Assembly (NCBI GenBank): GCA_016125495.1
Contig: WGLQ01000008.1
Location: 124,001-188,000, forward strand
Length of the DNA stretch: 64,000 nt
Source of the DNA: Hyphomicrobiales bacterium
Lineage (GTDB): Bacteria > Pseudomonadota > Alphaproteobacteria > Rhizobiales > RI-29
Direction of reading: 5' to 3'
Shown one piece after another: positions 28,952 to 39,590 of the stretch (position 1 is its first letter; the number at the start of each line of letters is the position of its first letter). Position numbers and translations under genes: made by a program. A model generated the notes under the pieces. That model was given only the letters and a program-made list of their open reading frames with translations. It ran no database searches and had not been told where the DNA came from.

Positions 28952-28976
28952 CGTACGAGTGCAGCCGACCAGGGCG

Positions 28977-31283
28977 TCAGAAGCGTGTGGTCGCCCCGAA
29001 CCGGAATTCCTGCTCCTTGTCGTGGTCCTCGGAGGTCAGGATGTATGCGAAGTCCGCACGGAGTGGGCCGAGCGGCGAATCCCACAGGAGGCTCGCACCG
29101 ACGGAGGCCCTCAGAGCGTGATCCTCGCCGACGACCGTCGTCGTGTTCAGATCGACCGCCGGAATGTCCCAGAGGCTACCCGCGTCGGCAAAGAGGGCGC
29201 CACTGATGCCAAGTTCCTCGGGAATCAGCGGGAACGGGAACCGCAGTTCGGCAGTGACGGCATAAAACATCGTCCCGCCGAGGCCATCGTCCGTGATCGC
29301 GTCGCGCGGACCGTAACCGGCGCGCTCAAAGCCGCGAACCGTCTCACCGCCTTTGTAGAAGGCATCGATCAGGCGGACGTCCTCACCGTTCCAGCCGGCG
29401 ATGTGGCCGCCGACCGCCCGACCGACAAGTGTCCAGCCCTTGGCGAAAGAGTAATAGGCACGTCCCTCGATCTGGCTGCGGATATAGAAGACGTCACCAC
29501 CGACACCGGCGAGGTCCTGCTCGAACGCGAGATAGAAGCCCTCGGTCGGCTTGGATGCATGGTTGCGGCCATCGTAGGTGATCGAATAGCCGACCGACGA
29601 CACGTTGCTGACGCCGGCCGCGTCCTTGACCGCCTGCGAAGCGTTGGCGTCCACGTCGTAAACCTCGTCACGCACGAACGTGTAGCGCGTGTTCATCCAC
29701 ACGCTCTCGGCGAGCGGGAACCCCAGCCGAAGGCCACCGCCCGACTTGCGGCTGCGGAACGAGGACTCCGTCGTCAGGTCCACCTCCTTGTGGAAGACGT
29801 CGAAGCCCGCCGACATGTTGCGGTCGAGGAAGCGGGGTTCGGTGAAAGCAAGGTCGATCTGGAGACGCTCGGCGCTCCCGGCCAGCTTGAGGCGGATGAA
29901 CTGCCCGCGACCCATGAGGTTGCGCTCGCTCAGCGCGATGTCACCGATGACGCCCTCGCTCGAGGAGAAGCCACCACCGAACGAGATCTCGCCCGTCGAC
30001 TGCTCCTGAAGATTGACGTTGAGAATGACCCGATCCGGCGCCCCGCCGGGCTCGCGTGTGATCTCGACCTTGCTGAAGAAGCCGAGGCCTTGAAGGCGCT
30101 TACGGGCACGGTCGACCAGGAGCCGATTGTAGGCATCGCCCTCCGCGAGGCGGAATTCCCTGCGGATCACGTAATCGCGCGTGCGCACGTTACCGATGAT
30201 GTTGATGCGCTCGATGTATACGCGCGGGCCCTGTTCGATGTGGTAGGCGATGGCGATCGTGCGCGAGATCGGATCACGGTCGGCGCGGGGCCGCACCTGG
30301 GCGAATGCATAGCCCTGCTCGGCGACCATCAGCGTCAGTTTCTCGACGGTCTTCTCGACAGCCGAGGCATCGTATTTGTCGCCGATGTCGGACGTCACCG
30401 CCGCCTGGAGCGCCACGGTGTCGATCTCGGTCAACGACGTCGCGATGGACACGTCGCCGAAGGTATAGATCTCGCCCTCGTCGATGGTGAACGTGATGAA
30501 GAAGCCGTTGCCCGAGCGGTCGAGATCGGCGGTGGCCGCGATGACGCGCGCGTCGGCATAGCCGTTGGTCAGGTAGAACTGGCGCAGCAGTTCGCGGTCC
30601 AGCCTCAAACGATCCGGGTCGTAGATGTTGGTCGGCTTGAGGAAGCTCAGCAAGCCGGTCTCGGACGTCGTTATGACGTCGCGCAGCTGGCCATCCGTGA
30701 ATGCGCGGTTTCCGACGAAGGCGATGTTCTGCACCTTCGTCTCCGGGCCTTCCGAAATCTCGAACACCAAGTCGACCCGGTTCTGGTCGAGTTCGATGAT
30801 CACCGGATTGACCTGCGCGGTGAACATGCCCTGGCGACTGTAGACATCCAGAATTCGCTGGACGTCCGCCTGCACGCGGGCCCGCGTCAGCACCGAGCGG
30901 GATTTCAGCTGAACCTCGGTCTCGAGCGTCTTGTCGTCGATCTCCGAATTGCCTTCGAAGACGACCCTGTTGATGATCGGATTCTCCACGACGAACACGA
31001 CGACCGTCGTCGAGCTGCGTCGGATCGACACGTCGGCAAACAGACCCGTGGCGAACAGCGCCTTGAGCGACTGATCGACCTCGAATTCGTCGTAGCGATC
31101 GCCGATGGTGAAGCGGAGATACGAGCGCACGGTCTCAGGTTCGACCCGCCGGTTGCCCTCGACGCGGATATCCCTGATCACCGTCTGCGCCCAGGCTGGC
31201 TGCGTCGTCACGCTGCTCGCCCCGGCGAAAGCGCCGAGAAACACGAGCGTGAGGCACAGCGCAGCGAGCGCGCGACCCATCAT
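28977..31283 (-). CDS. bamA: Outer membrane protein assembly factor BamA
   Basis: A 768-residue Omp85 protein, the core of the machine that folds beta-barrels into the outer membrane. A signal peptide ([22 protein letters not shown], ending near AWAQ) is followed by five POTRA domains, starting [21 protein letters not shown] with a clear later one at [20 protein letters not shown]. The C-terminal barrel has the lid-lock style motif [13 protein letters not shown] and ends in Phe (GATTRF). AAGGA before the ATG at 31283 supports that start over 31301. It sits between rseP and lpxD, a conserved order. Confidence 0.97.
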   Translation of the reverse strand: MMGRALAALCLTLVFLGAFAGASSVTTQPAWAQTVIRDIRVEGNRRVEPETVRSYLRFTIGDRYDEFEVDQSLKALFATGLFADVSIRRSSTTVVVFVVENPIINRVVFEGNSEIDDKTLETEVQLKSRSVLTRARVQADVQRILDVYSRQGMFTAQVNPVIIELDQNRVDLVFEISEGPETKVQNIAFVGNRAFTDGQLRDVITTSETGLLSFLKPTNIYDPDRLRLDRELLRQFYLTNGYADARVIAATADLDRSGNGFFITFTIDEGEIYTFGDVSIATSLTEIDTVALQAAVTSDIGDKYDASAVEKTVEKLTLMVAEQGYAFAQVRPRADRDPISRTIAIAYHIEQGPRVYIERINIIGNVRTRDYVIRREFRLAEGDAYNRLLVDRARKRLQGLGFFSKVEITREPGGAPDRVILNVNLQEQSTGEISFGGGFSSSEGVIGDIALSERNLMGRGQFIRLKLAGSAERLQIDLAFTEPRFLDRNMSAGFDVFHKEVDLTTESSFRSRKSGGGLRLGFPLAESVWMNTRYTFVRDEVYDVDANASQAVKDAAGVSNVSSVGYSITYDGRNHASKPTEGFYLAFEQDLAGVGGDVFYIRSQIEGRAYYSFAKGWTLVGRAVGGHIAGWNGEDVRLIDAFYKGGETVRGFERAGYGPRDAITDDGLGGTMFYAVTAELRFPFPLIPEELGISGALFADAGSLWDIPAVDLNTTTVVGEDHALRASVGASLLWDSPLGPLRADFAYILTSEDHDKEQEFRFGATTRF

Positions 31284-31459
31284 CGTTTCCTTTGAAGGCA
31301 TTCTCTCGGTGCCCCTTGACGCCATGTCCCCCAACCAGTCCCACCCCTGGCGGAGGTGCGACTGGCATTTCTGACCGATTCTCGCGTTCCCAGTATGGCG
31401 CGCCATACCCGCTGTCGGTCAATTCTGATCGTGCGCGGCCCCCCAGCCACACCGAGCAC

Positions 31460-32620
31460 CTAGGACGCGACCAAACTTCGCACCCAGGAATCGATCTCGG
31501 CGTAGATCTCCGGCCCGTTCACCGCGATCATTATCATCAGGATCACCGCCAGGCCAATCTTGAAACCGATCTCCTGGGTGCGTTCCCCGAGCGGCTGTCC
31601 CCGAAAAGCCTCAACGGCATAGAACATCAGGTGACCGCCATCGAGCACGGGGATCGGCAGCAGGTTGATGACTCCGAGACTGATCGAGATGAGCGCAATG
31701 AAGGTCATGTACTCCGTGAGGCCCAGCGATGCCGCCTCGCCGGCCGCCTTGCTGATGGTCACGAGACCGCCGACGGCACCGCCGCCCGACGAGAAGGTCA
31801 CCAGCCGGGCGAGGAACCCGAAGGTATCGGAGACCAGTTCCCAGGTCTTCGTGACGCCCAACCAGACGGCCTCGGGTACGCCGACCGGGCGATAGGTGCG
31901 CTCCTCGTCGGTTGCCCTGTACTGGATGCCGAGACGCCCCTCCTGGACCTCCTTGTTGAACCGTGTGCTGACCACCGTATCGGGGGTCGCCTTCAATTCC
32001 AGGACCTGGTCACCACGCTTGATCACGAAGGCCAGTTCGTGGCCCGGATTGAGCGAGACGACCTTGCGGAAATCCTGAAAGCGTCGAACCTCGCTGCCGT
32101 CGATCGCCAGAACCACGTCGCCCGGCTGGAAACCCGCCACGGCCGCCGCGCTGCCCGGTGTCACAACGTCGATGCGAGGCTTCGTCTGAGCCTCGCCGAT
32201 CGCCCCGTAGAGCGCCGCGAAAATGACGATCGACAACAGGAAGTTGGCGAGCGGTCCGGCCGCCACGACCGCCGCGCGCTGCCAAACGGGCTTGCTTCGG
32301 AACATGCTGGCGCGCAGCTCCGGCGGCACCTCGCTCTCGGACCGCCCGGTCGCGCTCGCGGCATCGGCGTCGTCGATGAACTTGACGTAGCCACCGAGCG
32401 GGATCCACGCGAACCGCCAGCGCGTGCCAGAGCGCGCCGTCCATCCGAAGATCTCCGGCCCGAAGCCGATAGAGAACGTTTCAACCCCGACCCCGCACCA
32501 GCGCGCCACCAGATAGTGTCCGAGTTCGTGGATGAAGACCACAGCGCTGAACAGGAAGATGACCGCGAATATGACGTTCACGGTGCCGAGATTCTCGACG
32601 AATTGGCCCAGGATATCCAT
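31460..32620 (-). CDS. rseP: RIP metalloprotease RseP (site-2 protease)
   Basis: A 386-residue intramembrane zinc protease. HELGH at residues 31-35 lies in the first membrane span, and the third zinc ligand is in LLPIPVLDGGHLMFY near residue 320. A PDZ domain covers about 130-200 (VTPGSAAAVAGFQPGDVVLAI). In E. coli RseP cuts the anti-sigma factor RseA and leftover signal peptides; the substrate here is not known. It lies between dxr and bamA in the conserved order. The ATG at 32620 gives the usual short N-terminus. Confidence 0.96.
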   Translation of the reverse strand: MDILGQFVENLGTVNVIFAVIFLFSAVVFIHELGHYLVARWCGVGVETFSIGFGPEIFGWTARSGTRWRFAWIPLGGYVKFIDDADAASATGRSESEVPPELRASMFRSKPVWQRAAVVAAGPLANFLLSIVIFAALYGAIGEAQTKPRIDVVTPGSAAAVAGFQPGDVVLAIDGSEVRRFQDFRKVVSLNPGHELAFVIKRGDQVLELKATPDTVVSTRFNKEVQEGRLGIQYRATDEERTYRPVGVPEAVWLGVTKTWELVSDTFGFLARLVTFSSGGGAVGGLVTISKAAGEAASLGLTEYMTFIALISISLGVINLLPIPVLDGGHLMFYAVEAFRGQPLGERTQEIGFKIGLAVILMIMIAVNGPEIYAEIDSWVRSLVAS

Positions 32621-32686
32621 TCCGGGTTGCACTCCTGACGCCGCGCCCCGCCGCACGGCATGGTTACAGAAGAGTTGCCGACGGGC

Positions 32687-33898
32687 TCAACGCATCCGGC
32701 TCAGCAACCCGTATGCCAGATCGCGTGCTTCGCCGTCGATTGCAAGGGCACCGGCGACATCGGCGGGGGCGCCAGATAGGCGTTCGTGCGCGAATTCCCC
32801 GAGCGTGCGTTCGACCAGTTCGGCAATTCCAGGAAAACTCAGCCGTCCGGCGAGGAAAGCCTCGACGGCCACCTCGTTGGCGGCGTTGAGTACCGTGCAG
32901 GCCGTGCCCCCGGTCGCCATGGCCCGACGTGCCAGCTCGAGCGCCGGAAACCGCCTGGGATCCGGTGCCTCGAAGGTCAAGCGGCCGACCGCGACCAGAT
33001 CGAGCCGCGCCACGGGCGTGTCGACGCGCAATGGCCAGCTGAGACTGTAGGCGATCGGTGTGCGCATGTCGGGCGTGCCCATCTGGGCCAGCACCGAGCC
33101 GTCGCGATAATAGACGAGGCTGTGGATGATCGACTGTGGATGGACCACCACGTCGAGTTGTTCCGGGCGAACGGCGAAGAGATGCATCGCTTCGATCAGC
33201 TCGAGTCCCTTGTTCATCAATGTCGCGCTGTCGATCGTCACCTTGGCGCCCATCGACCAATTCGGATGCTTGAGTGCCTCGGCGGGGGTCGCCACCGCCA
33301 ACGCTTCGCGCGAGTGCTGCCGGAACGGGCCGCCCGAGGCCGTCAGCACGATCTTCTCGATGCTTTCCGGACCCGACGCATCGAGCGCCTGGAACGCCGC
33401 CGAGTGCTCGGAATCGACCGGCAGCACCGTGGCGCGGCATGCGGCGGCGTGTTGCATGAACGCCTGTCCGGCCGCCACGAGGCATTCCTTGTTGGCGATT
33501 GCGATCGTCTTGCCCTGGCGGATCGCCTCCCAGGTCGGCGCCAGCCCGGCCGCCCCCGAGATGGCGGCCATGGTCCAATCCGCCGACCGCGCGGCGGCCT
33601 CGATCAAACCATCCGGACCGGCGGCCGCGATGATGCCGCTGCCGGAAAGCGCCTCCTTGAGCACGCGGTACTGGCTGGCATCGCCAACGGCGGCAACCTC
33701 TACCTTGCCGTCGCGCGCCACGGCGGCGAGTTCCTCGGCATTCCGGTTGGCCGTGACCGCCACGAGCCGGTAGGCATCGCCGCCACGCCGCACCACGTCG
33801 AGCGTGCTCTTTCCGATCGACCCCGTCGCGCCGAGAATGGTCAGTCGCCTCGGTTCGCCCGAGCCGCGGCCGGCCAATCGAGAGCCGTGCTCGCCCAA
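32687..33898 (-). CDS. dxr: 1-deoxy-D-xylulose 5-phosphate reductoisomerase
   Basis: A 403-residue enzyme that turns DXP into MEP with NADPH, the committed step of non-mevalonate isoprenoid synthesis. The NADPH loop is LTILGATGSIGKSTLDVV near the N-terminus; ANKECLVAAG, VDSEHSAAFQAL and TASGGPF, and MNKGLELIEAMHLF mark the substrate and metal sites. No ATG fits: the frame has TTG at 33898 with GAGGGG five to six bases before it, so a TTG start is chosen. The upstream reading frame runs on into cdsA without a stop, but that part is not real coding in this frame. It lies next to uppS and cdsA, which use its product downstream. Confidence 0.95.
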   Translation of the reverse strand: MGEHGSRLAGRGSGEPRRLTILGATGSIGKSTLDVVRRGGDAYRLVAVTANRNAEELAAVARDGKVEVAAVGDASQYRVLKEALSGSGIIAAAGPDGLIEAAARSADWTMAAISGAAGLAPTWEAIRQGKTIAIANKECLVAAGQAFMQHAAACRATVLPVDSEHSAAFQALDASGPESIEKIVLTASGGPFRQHSREALAVATPAEALKHPNWSMGAKVTIDSATLMNKGLELIEAMHLFAVRPEQLDVVVHPQSIIHSLVYYRDGSVLAQMGTPDMRTPIAYSLSWPLRVDTPVARLDLVAVGRLTFEAPDPRRFPALELARRAMATGGTACTVLNAANEVAVEAFLAGRLSFPGIAELVERTLGEFAHERLSGAPADVAGALAIDGEARDLAYGLLSRMR

Positions 33899-33972
33899 AT
33901 CGTTCCCCTCTGCTTGTCGAGCCGAGGGCCCACGGCAGTGCCGCCCCATCGCGCTCGCGATAACCCCGCGCC

Positions 33973-34875
33973 TCAGAGCACCGCCGGCCAGACGAACAGG
34001 GCCCGCCCCGGCAGCAAACCGTTGACCAGGGAAGCGACGACCGCCGCCGTCAATGCCGCGATCATCAACCCGTCGACCCTGTCGAGCAACCCACCGTGCC
34101 CTGGAATGAGACCGCTGATGTCCTTGCGGTTGAAGTTCCGCTTGATGGCGGATTCGAGGAGATCGCCCATCAGCGTCGACAGCGACAATAGCGCCCCGAT
34201 CGCCGTGGCGACCCAGATCGAGGTGGGCCCACCCATGCCGAAAAGGAAGAGATTGCTGGTCAACACGCCGCTCGCCAGCCCGCCGATGAAACCGGCCCAG
34301 GTCTTGTGCGGCGAGATGCGCGGGGCGAGGCGCGGTCCTCCGATCAGCCGACCGCAGACGAGCGCGGCACTGTCCGTCGCCCAGACCACGGCGAGGATGA
34401 GCAGCACCGCCGCGAGGCCATAACCAGGATCGGAGCGCAGCCAGACGAGGGCGATTGCGGGCAGTGCCACGTAGAGCACACCGAGGGCCGAAAGGCCCGG
34501 CCGCCGGCCGATGCTGAGCCCAGCCACCAGTGCCGCGGTCGCCACCACCACCACGAGCCCCTCGACCGGTAGCCCACCAGCCACCAGCCCGGCCGCGATC
34601 GCCGTCAGAACCGCCTGAGCCTGGAACGCCCGATCCCGCAGGTCGTTCGCACCGCGCACCAGTTCGCCCCATTCCCAGGCCAGTACCGCTGCCCCGCCCG
34701 CCACCAGCACGGCGAACGGCTCCACACCGAGCACCGTGATCAAGAGGACGATCGGCATCAGCGCCGCGGCCGAAAGAACGCGCAACGTTAGCTCGCGCGA
34801 CCAGCCGAGCCCTGGGCCCCGTGCCTGGCTCGTCTCGAGCTGACTGCCCACCTTGTTGTCGATCGACTTGCTCAT
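33973..34875 (-). CDS. cdsA: Phosphatidate cytidylyltransferase
   Basis: A 300-residue multi-span membrane enzyme that makes CDP-diacylglycerol from phosphatidate and CTP, the precursor of all phospholipids. Several hydrophobic spans run through the protein, and the family signature lies near the C-terminus: KRNFNRKDISGLIPGHGGLLDRVDG. Asp-rich membrane segments such as WATDSAALVCGRLIG are also typical. The start overlaps the uppS stop (TGATG), so the genes are coupled. A GTG one codon upstream is an alternative start. Confidence 0.95.
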   Translation of the reverse strand: MSKSIDNKVGSQLETSQARGPGLGWSRELTLRVLSAAALMPIVLLITVLGVEPFAVLVAGGAAVLAWEWGELVRGANDLRDRAFQAQAVLTAIAAGLVAGGLPVEGLVVVVATAALVAGLSIGRRPGLSALGVLYVALPAIALVWLRSDPGYGLAAVLLILAVVWATDSAALVCGRLIGGPRLAPRISPHKTWAGFIGGLASGVLTSNLFLFGMGGPTSIWVATAIGALLSLSTLMGDLLESAIKRNFNRKDISGLIPGHGGLLDRVDGLMIAALTAAVVASLVNGLLPGRALFVWPAVL

Positions 34876-35651
34876 CACTCCTCGGCCCCCGTGGCCAGGC
34901 CGCCGAAACGGCGCTCACGCTGAGCATACTGCCGGATAGCCACTTCGAGCCACTCCTTGTCGAAATCCGGCCAGAGCACGTCGACGAAGACGAGTTCGGC
35001 ATAGGCGACCTGCCAGAGCAGGAAGTTCGATATGCGCACCTCCCCGCTGGTGCGGATCATGAGGTCGAGCGGGGCCAGTTCCCGCGTCGCCAGTTCTCCC
35101 TCGAAACACGCCGCATCGATCTCACCGGGCGTGAGTTCACCGGCGGCAACGCGCTCGGCGAGCCTGCGCGCCGTCTCGACGATTTCGTCGCGCGCGCCAT
35201 AATTGAAGGCAACGGTGAGATGCAGAACGCTATTCCCGGCGGTCGTTCTCTCGGCCTCCTCGATGAGTGCGAGGATGTCCGCATCGAGGTTGTGGCGCGC
35301 GCCAATGACACGAATACGGACGCCGTTCTCGTGCAGCGAGGCGAGGTCCCGGCGGATGAAGTGCCTCAGCAGATCCATGAGATCGACGATCTCGGACTGC
35401 GGCCGGTTCCAGTTCTCGGACGAAAAACTAAAAATAGTCAGATACTTGATGCCGAGTTCCATGGATGCGCGGACAGTTCGCCGGACGCTCTCGACGCCGC
35501 GGCGATGGCCCTCGGTTCGCGGCAGGCCTCGCGCCCTCGCCCAGCGCCCGTTGCCATCCATGATGATCGCGACATGGCGCGGCAACGCACCCACGGCCCG
35601 ATGAAGGGTCATGGCCTCGCTGTCGCTGACTGCCACGGGATTTGGCTTCAT
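34875..35651 (-). CDS. uppS: Undecaprenyl diphosphate synthase (cis-prenyltransferase)
   Basis: A 258-residue enzyme that extends farnesyl diphosphate with isopentenyl units to C55, the carrier for peptidoglycan and surface polysaccharides. The active-site loop [21 protein letters not shown] is at residues 29-49 (Asp32). [13 protein letters not shown] and the C-terminal [19 protein letters not shown] with WPDF are conserved. The ATG at 35651 gives a short N-terminal extension. It overlaps cdsA and follows frr by about 210 bases. Confidence 0.97.
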   Translation of the reverse strand: MKPNPVAVSDSEAMTLHRAVGALPRHVAIIMDGNGRWARARGLPRTEGHRRGVESVRRTVRASMELGIKYLTIFSFSSENWNRPQSEIVDLMDLLRHFIRRDLASLHENGVRIRVIGARHNLDADILALIEEAERTTAGNSVLHLTVAFNYGARDEIVETARRLAERVAAGELTPGEIDAACFEGELATRELAPLDLMIRTSGEVRISNFLLWQVAYAELVFVDVLWPDFDKEWLEVAIRQYAQRERRFGGLATGAEE

Positions 35652-35862
35652 GGCTTGGCCTGCGGTTCTGCGCCGGGCGACGTCGCGGCGCTGACGGCCG
35701 TGCTCGGCACCACCTTATACGGTTCCGCCAATCTACGCACGGTTCCTGTGCGCCCGGTAAAGCGGCGCCGTTGTCGGCCACCCGCGCGCCCCGCCGACGG
35801 CACCCGCCGAGCGGCCCTCGCAAGAGCAGGACGACACACGCGCCGGCATCACCACTTCTCCA

Positions 35863-36426
35863 TCAGACCTGCATGATCTCGACTTCCTTGGCGGCCAGCA
35901 TCTCGTCGATCGCCTTAATATGCTTGTCCGTCAATTCCTGCACTTTCGCCGACAGCGAGCGATGCTCGTCCTGACTGATGTCGCCGTCCTTCTCGAGTTT
36001 CTTGAGATTGTCCATCCCATCACGCCGCACGTTGCGCACGGCGACGCGGGCCGTCTCGGAATATTTGTGGGCAATCTTCGTCAGATCGCGGCGGCGCTCC
36101 TCGTTGAGCTCCGGGATGGGCAGGCGCAGGGTCGTTCCGTCGACCACCGGATTGAGGCCGAGCTGGGCATCGCGTATGGCGCGTTCCACCGCGCCGACCT
36201 GCCCGCGATCCCAAACCTGCACGGTGATCATGCGCGGTTCGGGCACGTTGACGGTCGCGACCTGATTGATTGGCATGCGCGCGCCGTAAACCTCGACGGT
36301 GACCGGATCGAGCAGATTGGCGCTCGCCCGGCCCGTTCTGAGGCCGGAGAGTTCCTGCTTGAGGCTGCCGACGGCGCCATCCATGCGCTTGCCGATCGAT
36401 TTGATGTCGAATGCGTCGCTGCTCAT
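35863..36426 (-). CDS. frr: Ribosome recycling factor
   Basis: A 187-residue RRF, which splits the post-termination ribosome together with EF-G. Typical segments are [23 protein letters not shown] at residues 13-35, the beta domain with [23 protein letters not shown], and the long helix [27 protein letters not shown]. The length matches the family. It lies 65 bases after pyrH on the minus strand, the usual pyrH-frr pair. Confidence 0.98.
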   Translation of the reverse strand: MSSDAFDIKSIGKRMDGAVGSLKQELSGLRTGRASANLLDPVTVEVYGARMPINQVATVNVPEPRMITVQVWDRGQVGAVERAIRDAQLGLNPVVDGTTLRLPIPELNEERRRDLTKIAHKYSETARVAVRNVRRDGMDNLKKLEKDGDISQDEHRSLSAKVQELTDKHIKAIDEMLAAKEVEIMQV

Positions 36427-36491
36427 GTGTCCACTCCCTTGCGCCGGGACCGCAGCCCCTTCGGCGGGGCCAGGATACCTCGGGGTCCATG

Positions 36492-37217
36492 TCACTCGTC
36501 GGCCGGCCCGACCACGGTGCAGAGTGCCTGGCCGCGAACCAACCGGACGAGGTTGCCCGGTTCGCGAATGGAGAAAACGATTATCGGAAGTCGGTTGTCG
36601 CGGGCAAGGGCAATCGCAGCCCCATCCATGACCTTGAGGTTGCGCGCGAGGACCTCCTCGTAACTCAGGCGCTCGAAACGCTGGGCCCCCGGAACCACCT
36701 TGGGGTCGGCGGAATAGATTCCATCGACGCTGGTCGCCTTGGCCATGGCGTCGCACCCCATCTCGATTGCCCGCAGCGCCCCGGCCGTATCCGTCGTGAA
36801 GAACGGGTTGCCGGTGCCGGCCGCAAAGATCACGACGCGATCGTTGTCGAGGTGGTGCAGGGCGCGCGAGCGGGTGAACGGCTCGCAAACCGTATGCATC
36901 GGGATCGCCGAGAGCACGCGCGCCTCGACGCCGGTGCGGCTCAGCGCGTTCTGGAAGGCGAGCGCATTCATGACCGTGGCCAGCATGCCCATGTAGTCGG
37001 CGGCCCCGCGGTCCATGCCGCGCGCCGCCCCTTGCAGGCCGCGAAAGATGTTGCCGCCGCCGATCACGAGCGAAATCCGTGTCCCGGTATCGACCGCCGC
37101 ATGCACCTCCTCGGCGAGGCGCTCCACCGTCGGAACGTCGATGCCGTAGGAGCCAGCTCCCATCAGCGCCTCGCCCGACAGCTTGACCAGCAGGCGCTTG
37201 TATTTCAGCTCAGCCAT
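36492..37217 (-). CDS. pyrH: UMP kinase
   Basis: A 241-residue bacterial UMP kinase of the amino-acid kinase family, which phosphorylates UMP to UDP. It starts with [47 protein letters not shown] holds the phosphate loop and the UMP-binding site, and [16 protein letters not shown] is conserved. The preceding tsf gene is closed by a terminator, so pyrH probably begins a new transcript in the interval 37218-37320. Confidence 0.98.
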   Translation of the reverse strand: MAELKYKRLLVKLSGEALMGAGSYGIDVPTVERLAEEVHAAVDTGTRISLVIGGGNIFRGLQGAARGMDRGAADYMGMLATVMNALAFQNALSRTGVEARVLSAIPMHTVCEPFTRSRALHHLDNDRVVIFAAGTGNPFFTTDTAGALRAIEMGCDAMAKATSVDGIYSADPKVVPGAQRFERLSYEEVLARNLKVMDGAAIALARDNRLPIIVFSIREPGNLVRLVRGQALCTVVGPADE

Positions 37218-37320
37218 CGCCCGTCCTCTCGTTGAGCCCCGTCACCACAGTCGGCACCGTCGATTGCCCGGCTCACGGCCGGCCGCCGTCGTAGTCTTGC
37301 CCTCGACCGCGACCACGCAC

Positions 37321-37352
37321 GAAAAAGGGCGCGGCCAGCGGGCAGCGCCCTT
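37321..37352 (-). terminator. Rho-independent terminator after tsf
   Basis: On the minus strand AAGGGCGC (37352-37345) pairs with GCGCCCTT (37332-37325) across a 12-base loop and is followed by TTTC, giving a run of five T residues counting the stem end. It lies 76 bases after the tsf stop and about 105 bases before pyrH. It separates the rpsB-tsf unit from pyrH-frr. Confidence 0.8.
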
Positions 37353-37427
37353 CATAGCTTCGATGCCGCGGCAGGTCACGCGACAGCAGCCGACCAGGTC
37401 CTGGCGTCAGTTGCAGTCCCGGACCAT

Positions 37428-38357
37428 TCAGCGCTGACCGGCCGCCGCCGCGACCTCGGCCGCGAAATCCGATTCCTCCTTGGCAATGCCTTCGCCAAGC
37501 TGGAAGCGGCAGAACGCCTTGAGCACGATCGGGTGACCGGCCTCCTTGGCCGCCTTCTCGACGACCTTGGAGACCTTGCTCTCGCCGTCGATCACGAACA
37601 CCTGCTCGAGCAGCACCACCTCTTCGTAGTACTTGCGCACCCGTCCTTCGACCATTTTGGCGATGATGTTCTCGGGCTTGCCGCTTTCGCGCGCCTGCTC
37701 GATCAGGACATTGCGCTCGCGCTCGACCGCATCGGCGGGCATCTCGGCGACCGAGAGCGCGAGCGGATTGGCAGCCGCGACGTGCATGGCGATCTGGCGG
37801 CCGAGTTCGGCCAGCTTGCCCGCATCGGCCTTGGACTCGAGAGCGACGAGCACACCGAGCTTGCCGAGGCCGGGCGCAACCGCGTTGTGCACGTAGCTGG
37901 CGACGTGCCCGTTTTCGACCTCGAGCGCGGCCGTGCGCCGCAGCGCCATGTTTTCACCGATCGAGCCGACCAGCTCCTTGATCTGCTCTTCGACGGTGCG
38001 CGACGTACCCGGGAAACTCGCCGCCTTGGTTCGATCGAAATCGCCCGACTGCGCGAGGGCAATCGCCGCGACATCCCGGGCGAGGGCCTGGAACTGGTCA
38101 TTCCGCGCAACGAAATCGGTCTCCGAGTTCAACTCGACGACGGCGACCTTGCGGCCTTCGCCGGCAATCGCAACGAGGCCCTCGGCCGCGACGCGTCCCG
38201 CCTTCTTGGCCGCCTTGGCAAGGCCCTTGGTGCGCAGCCAGTCGACCGCCGCCTCCATGTCGCCACCGGTTTCCGTGAGCGCCGCCTTGCAGTCCATCAT
38301 GCCGGCCCCGGTCTTCTCGCGAAGCTCCTTGACCAGACCCGCCGTGATCGTCGCCAT
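37428..38357 (-). CDS. tsf: Translation elongation factor Ts
   Basis: A 309-residue EF-Ts, which exchanges GDP for GTP on EF-Tu. The N-terminal UBA-like domain is [21 protein letters not shown], followed by the key [10 protein letters not shown] region contacting EF-Tu and a dimer core. The C-terminal [19 protein letters not shown] is also typical. It follows rpsB by 201 bases on the minus strand and ends in a good terminator, so rpsB-tsf is a two-gene unit as in most bacteria. Confidence 0.98.
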   Translation of the reverse strand: MATITAGLVKELREKTGAGMMDCKAALTETGGDMEAAVDWLRTKGLAKAAKKAGRVAAEGLVAIAGEGRKVAVVELNSETDFVARNDQFQALARDVAAIALAQSGDFDRTKAASFPGTSRTVEEQIKELVGSIGENMALRRTAALEVENGHVASYVHNAVAPGLGKLGVLVALESKADAGKLAELGRQIAMHVAAANPLALSVAEMPADAVERERNVLIEQARESGKPENIIAKMVEGRVRKYYEEVVLLEQVFVIDGESKVSKVVEKAAKEAGHPIVLKAFCRFQLGEGIAKEESDFAAEVAAAAGQR

Positions 38358-38460
38358 AGCTGGTTCCTCTAAGGTGTTGTGTTCGCCTGTCGCCGGCCCA
38401 CGCGGCCTCGTGCGTGACCGCTGCGGGCACCTGCGGACCGAACCGGTCCGTCACGCCGCC

Positions 38461-38532
38461 GGCCGGCGCGCGACCGCCGGCCTTGACCAATGCATGCACG
38501 GCCGCGACCGCTGCTTCGTCGGTCGCGGGCCG
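38461..38532 (-). promoter_or_regulatory. Hairpins in the rpsB-tsf spacer
   Basis: GGCCGGCG (38461-38468) and CGCCGGCC (38475-38482) make a perfect eight-base-pair stem with a six-base loop. A second inverted repeat pairs CGGCC-GCGACC near 38499-38509 with GGTCGC-GGGCCG near 38521-38532. Neither is followed by a T-run on the minus strand. They may tune the ratio of rpsB to tsf expression or protect the transcript; this is inference from position. Confidence 0.35.
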
Positions 38533-38558
38533 CGTTCCCCTTGCCGCCGCCGGATGCG

Positions 38559-39395
38559 TCAGCTGGCGGCCGCGCCCGAGCCGGTCGTGCCGTCCGCCCC
38601 ATTGGCGAGCGCCGCGAGGCTCTCGCTCGCCGAAAGCTCGGCGTCCTCGGGCAGCGCCTCCATGGTCGGGTCCTCGGCCGCGCCGAGATCGGCCCCGGAC
38701 GCGCCCTGCGCCCGGCCGATGCCATCGATGGCCGCGCGCGCCACCAGATCGCAGTAGAGCGTGATCGCCCGGCCGGCGTCGTCGTTTCCAGGCACCGGGA
38801 TGTTGATGCCGTCCGGATCCGAGTTGGAGTCGACGATGGCGACGACCGGTATCCCGAGCTTCTTTGCCTCGGCGATCGCGATCGCCTCCTTGTTCGTGTC
38901 GATCACGAAGAGGAGGTCCGGCGTGCCACGCATGTTCTTGATGCCGCCGAGCGTGATCTCGAGCTTGTCGCGCTCGCGCGTCAGGTTCAGCAGTTCCTTC
39001 TTGGTCAGCCCCTTGCCGCCTTCGGCGATGACGACGTCGAGTTCCTGGAGCCGCCGGATGCTGTCGGACACCGTCTTCCAGTTGGTCAGCGTGCCACCCA
39101 GCCAGCGATGGTTCATGTAATACTGGGCACAGCTCCTGGCCGCCTCCGCGATCGCTTCGGACGCCTGGCGCTTGGTGCCGACGAAGAGCACGCGCCCGCC
39201 CCGCGCGACCACGTCGCTGACCATCACCAGCGCCTGGTGCATGAGCGGCACCGTCTGCGCGAGGTCGAGGATGTGGATGTTGTTGCGCGTGCCGAAGATG
39301 TAGGACTTCATCTTCGGGTTCCAGCGATGGGTCTGATGGCCGAAGTGGACGCCTGCCTCGAGCAGCTGGCGCATGTCGTAATGCGGCAAAGCCAT
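38559..39395 (-). CDS. rpsB: 30S ribosomal protein S2
   Basis: A 278-residue S2. It begins [29 protein letters not shown], with the typical [39 protein letters not shown] and [27 protein letters not shown]. The last 40 or so residues are an acidic Ala/Ser/Glu-rich tail, as in many alphaproteobacterial S2 proteins. It starts the minus-strand block; the promoter should lie in the 195-base gap to rodA. Confidence 0.98.
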   Translation of the reverse strand: MALPHYDMRQLLEAGVHFGHQTHRWNPKMKSYIFGTRNNIHILDLAQTVPLMHQALVMVSDVVARGGRVLFVGTKRQASEAIAEAARSCAQYYMNHRWLGGTLTNWKTVSDSIRRLQELDVVIAEGGKGLTKKELLNLTRERDKLEITLGGIKNMRGTPDLLFVIDTNKEAIAIAEAKKLGIPVVAIVDSNSDPDGINIPVPGNDDAGRAITLYCDLVARAAIDGIGRAQGASGADLGAAEDPTMEALPEDAELSASESLAALANGADGTTGSGAAAS

Positions 39396-39590
39396 ATGGG
39401 TTGGTTCCTTGTGATTCCGGTTGATCCGCCGCAGGCCGTCGAGCGGGGGCTAGCCCCGCCACCGGCTGATCAACGAACGCATCGAAGCGCTCGCCACCCA
39501 GAGCCTGCGTGTGAGATGGTTGGGCTTATATGCCGGGGAGCGCGCGAGCGCAACCGCCGTTTCGCCGCTGCCGCCGCAAGACGCGCCCGT

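Noticed and set aside
28923-31295. Long open frame on the plus strand opposite bamA
   Set aside because: The complementary strand encodes a full BamA with signal peptide, POTRA domains and terminal Phe; the plus-strand frame has no recognisable features.
31292-32638. Plus-strand open frame opposite rseP
   Set aside because: Shadow of RseP, which has HELGH, PDZ and LDG motifs on the minus strand.
32687-35002. Apparent fusion of dxr with a 370-codon N-terminal extension
   Set aside because: The extension is the wrong frame of cdsA; a TTG with a strong ribosome binding site at 33898 begins true dxr.
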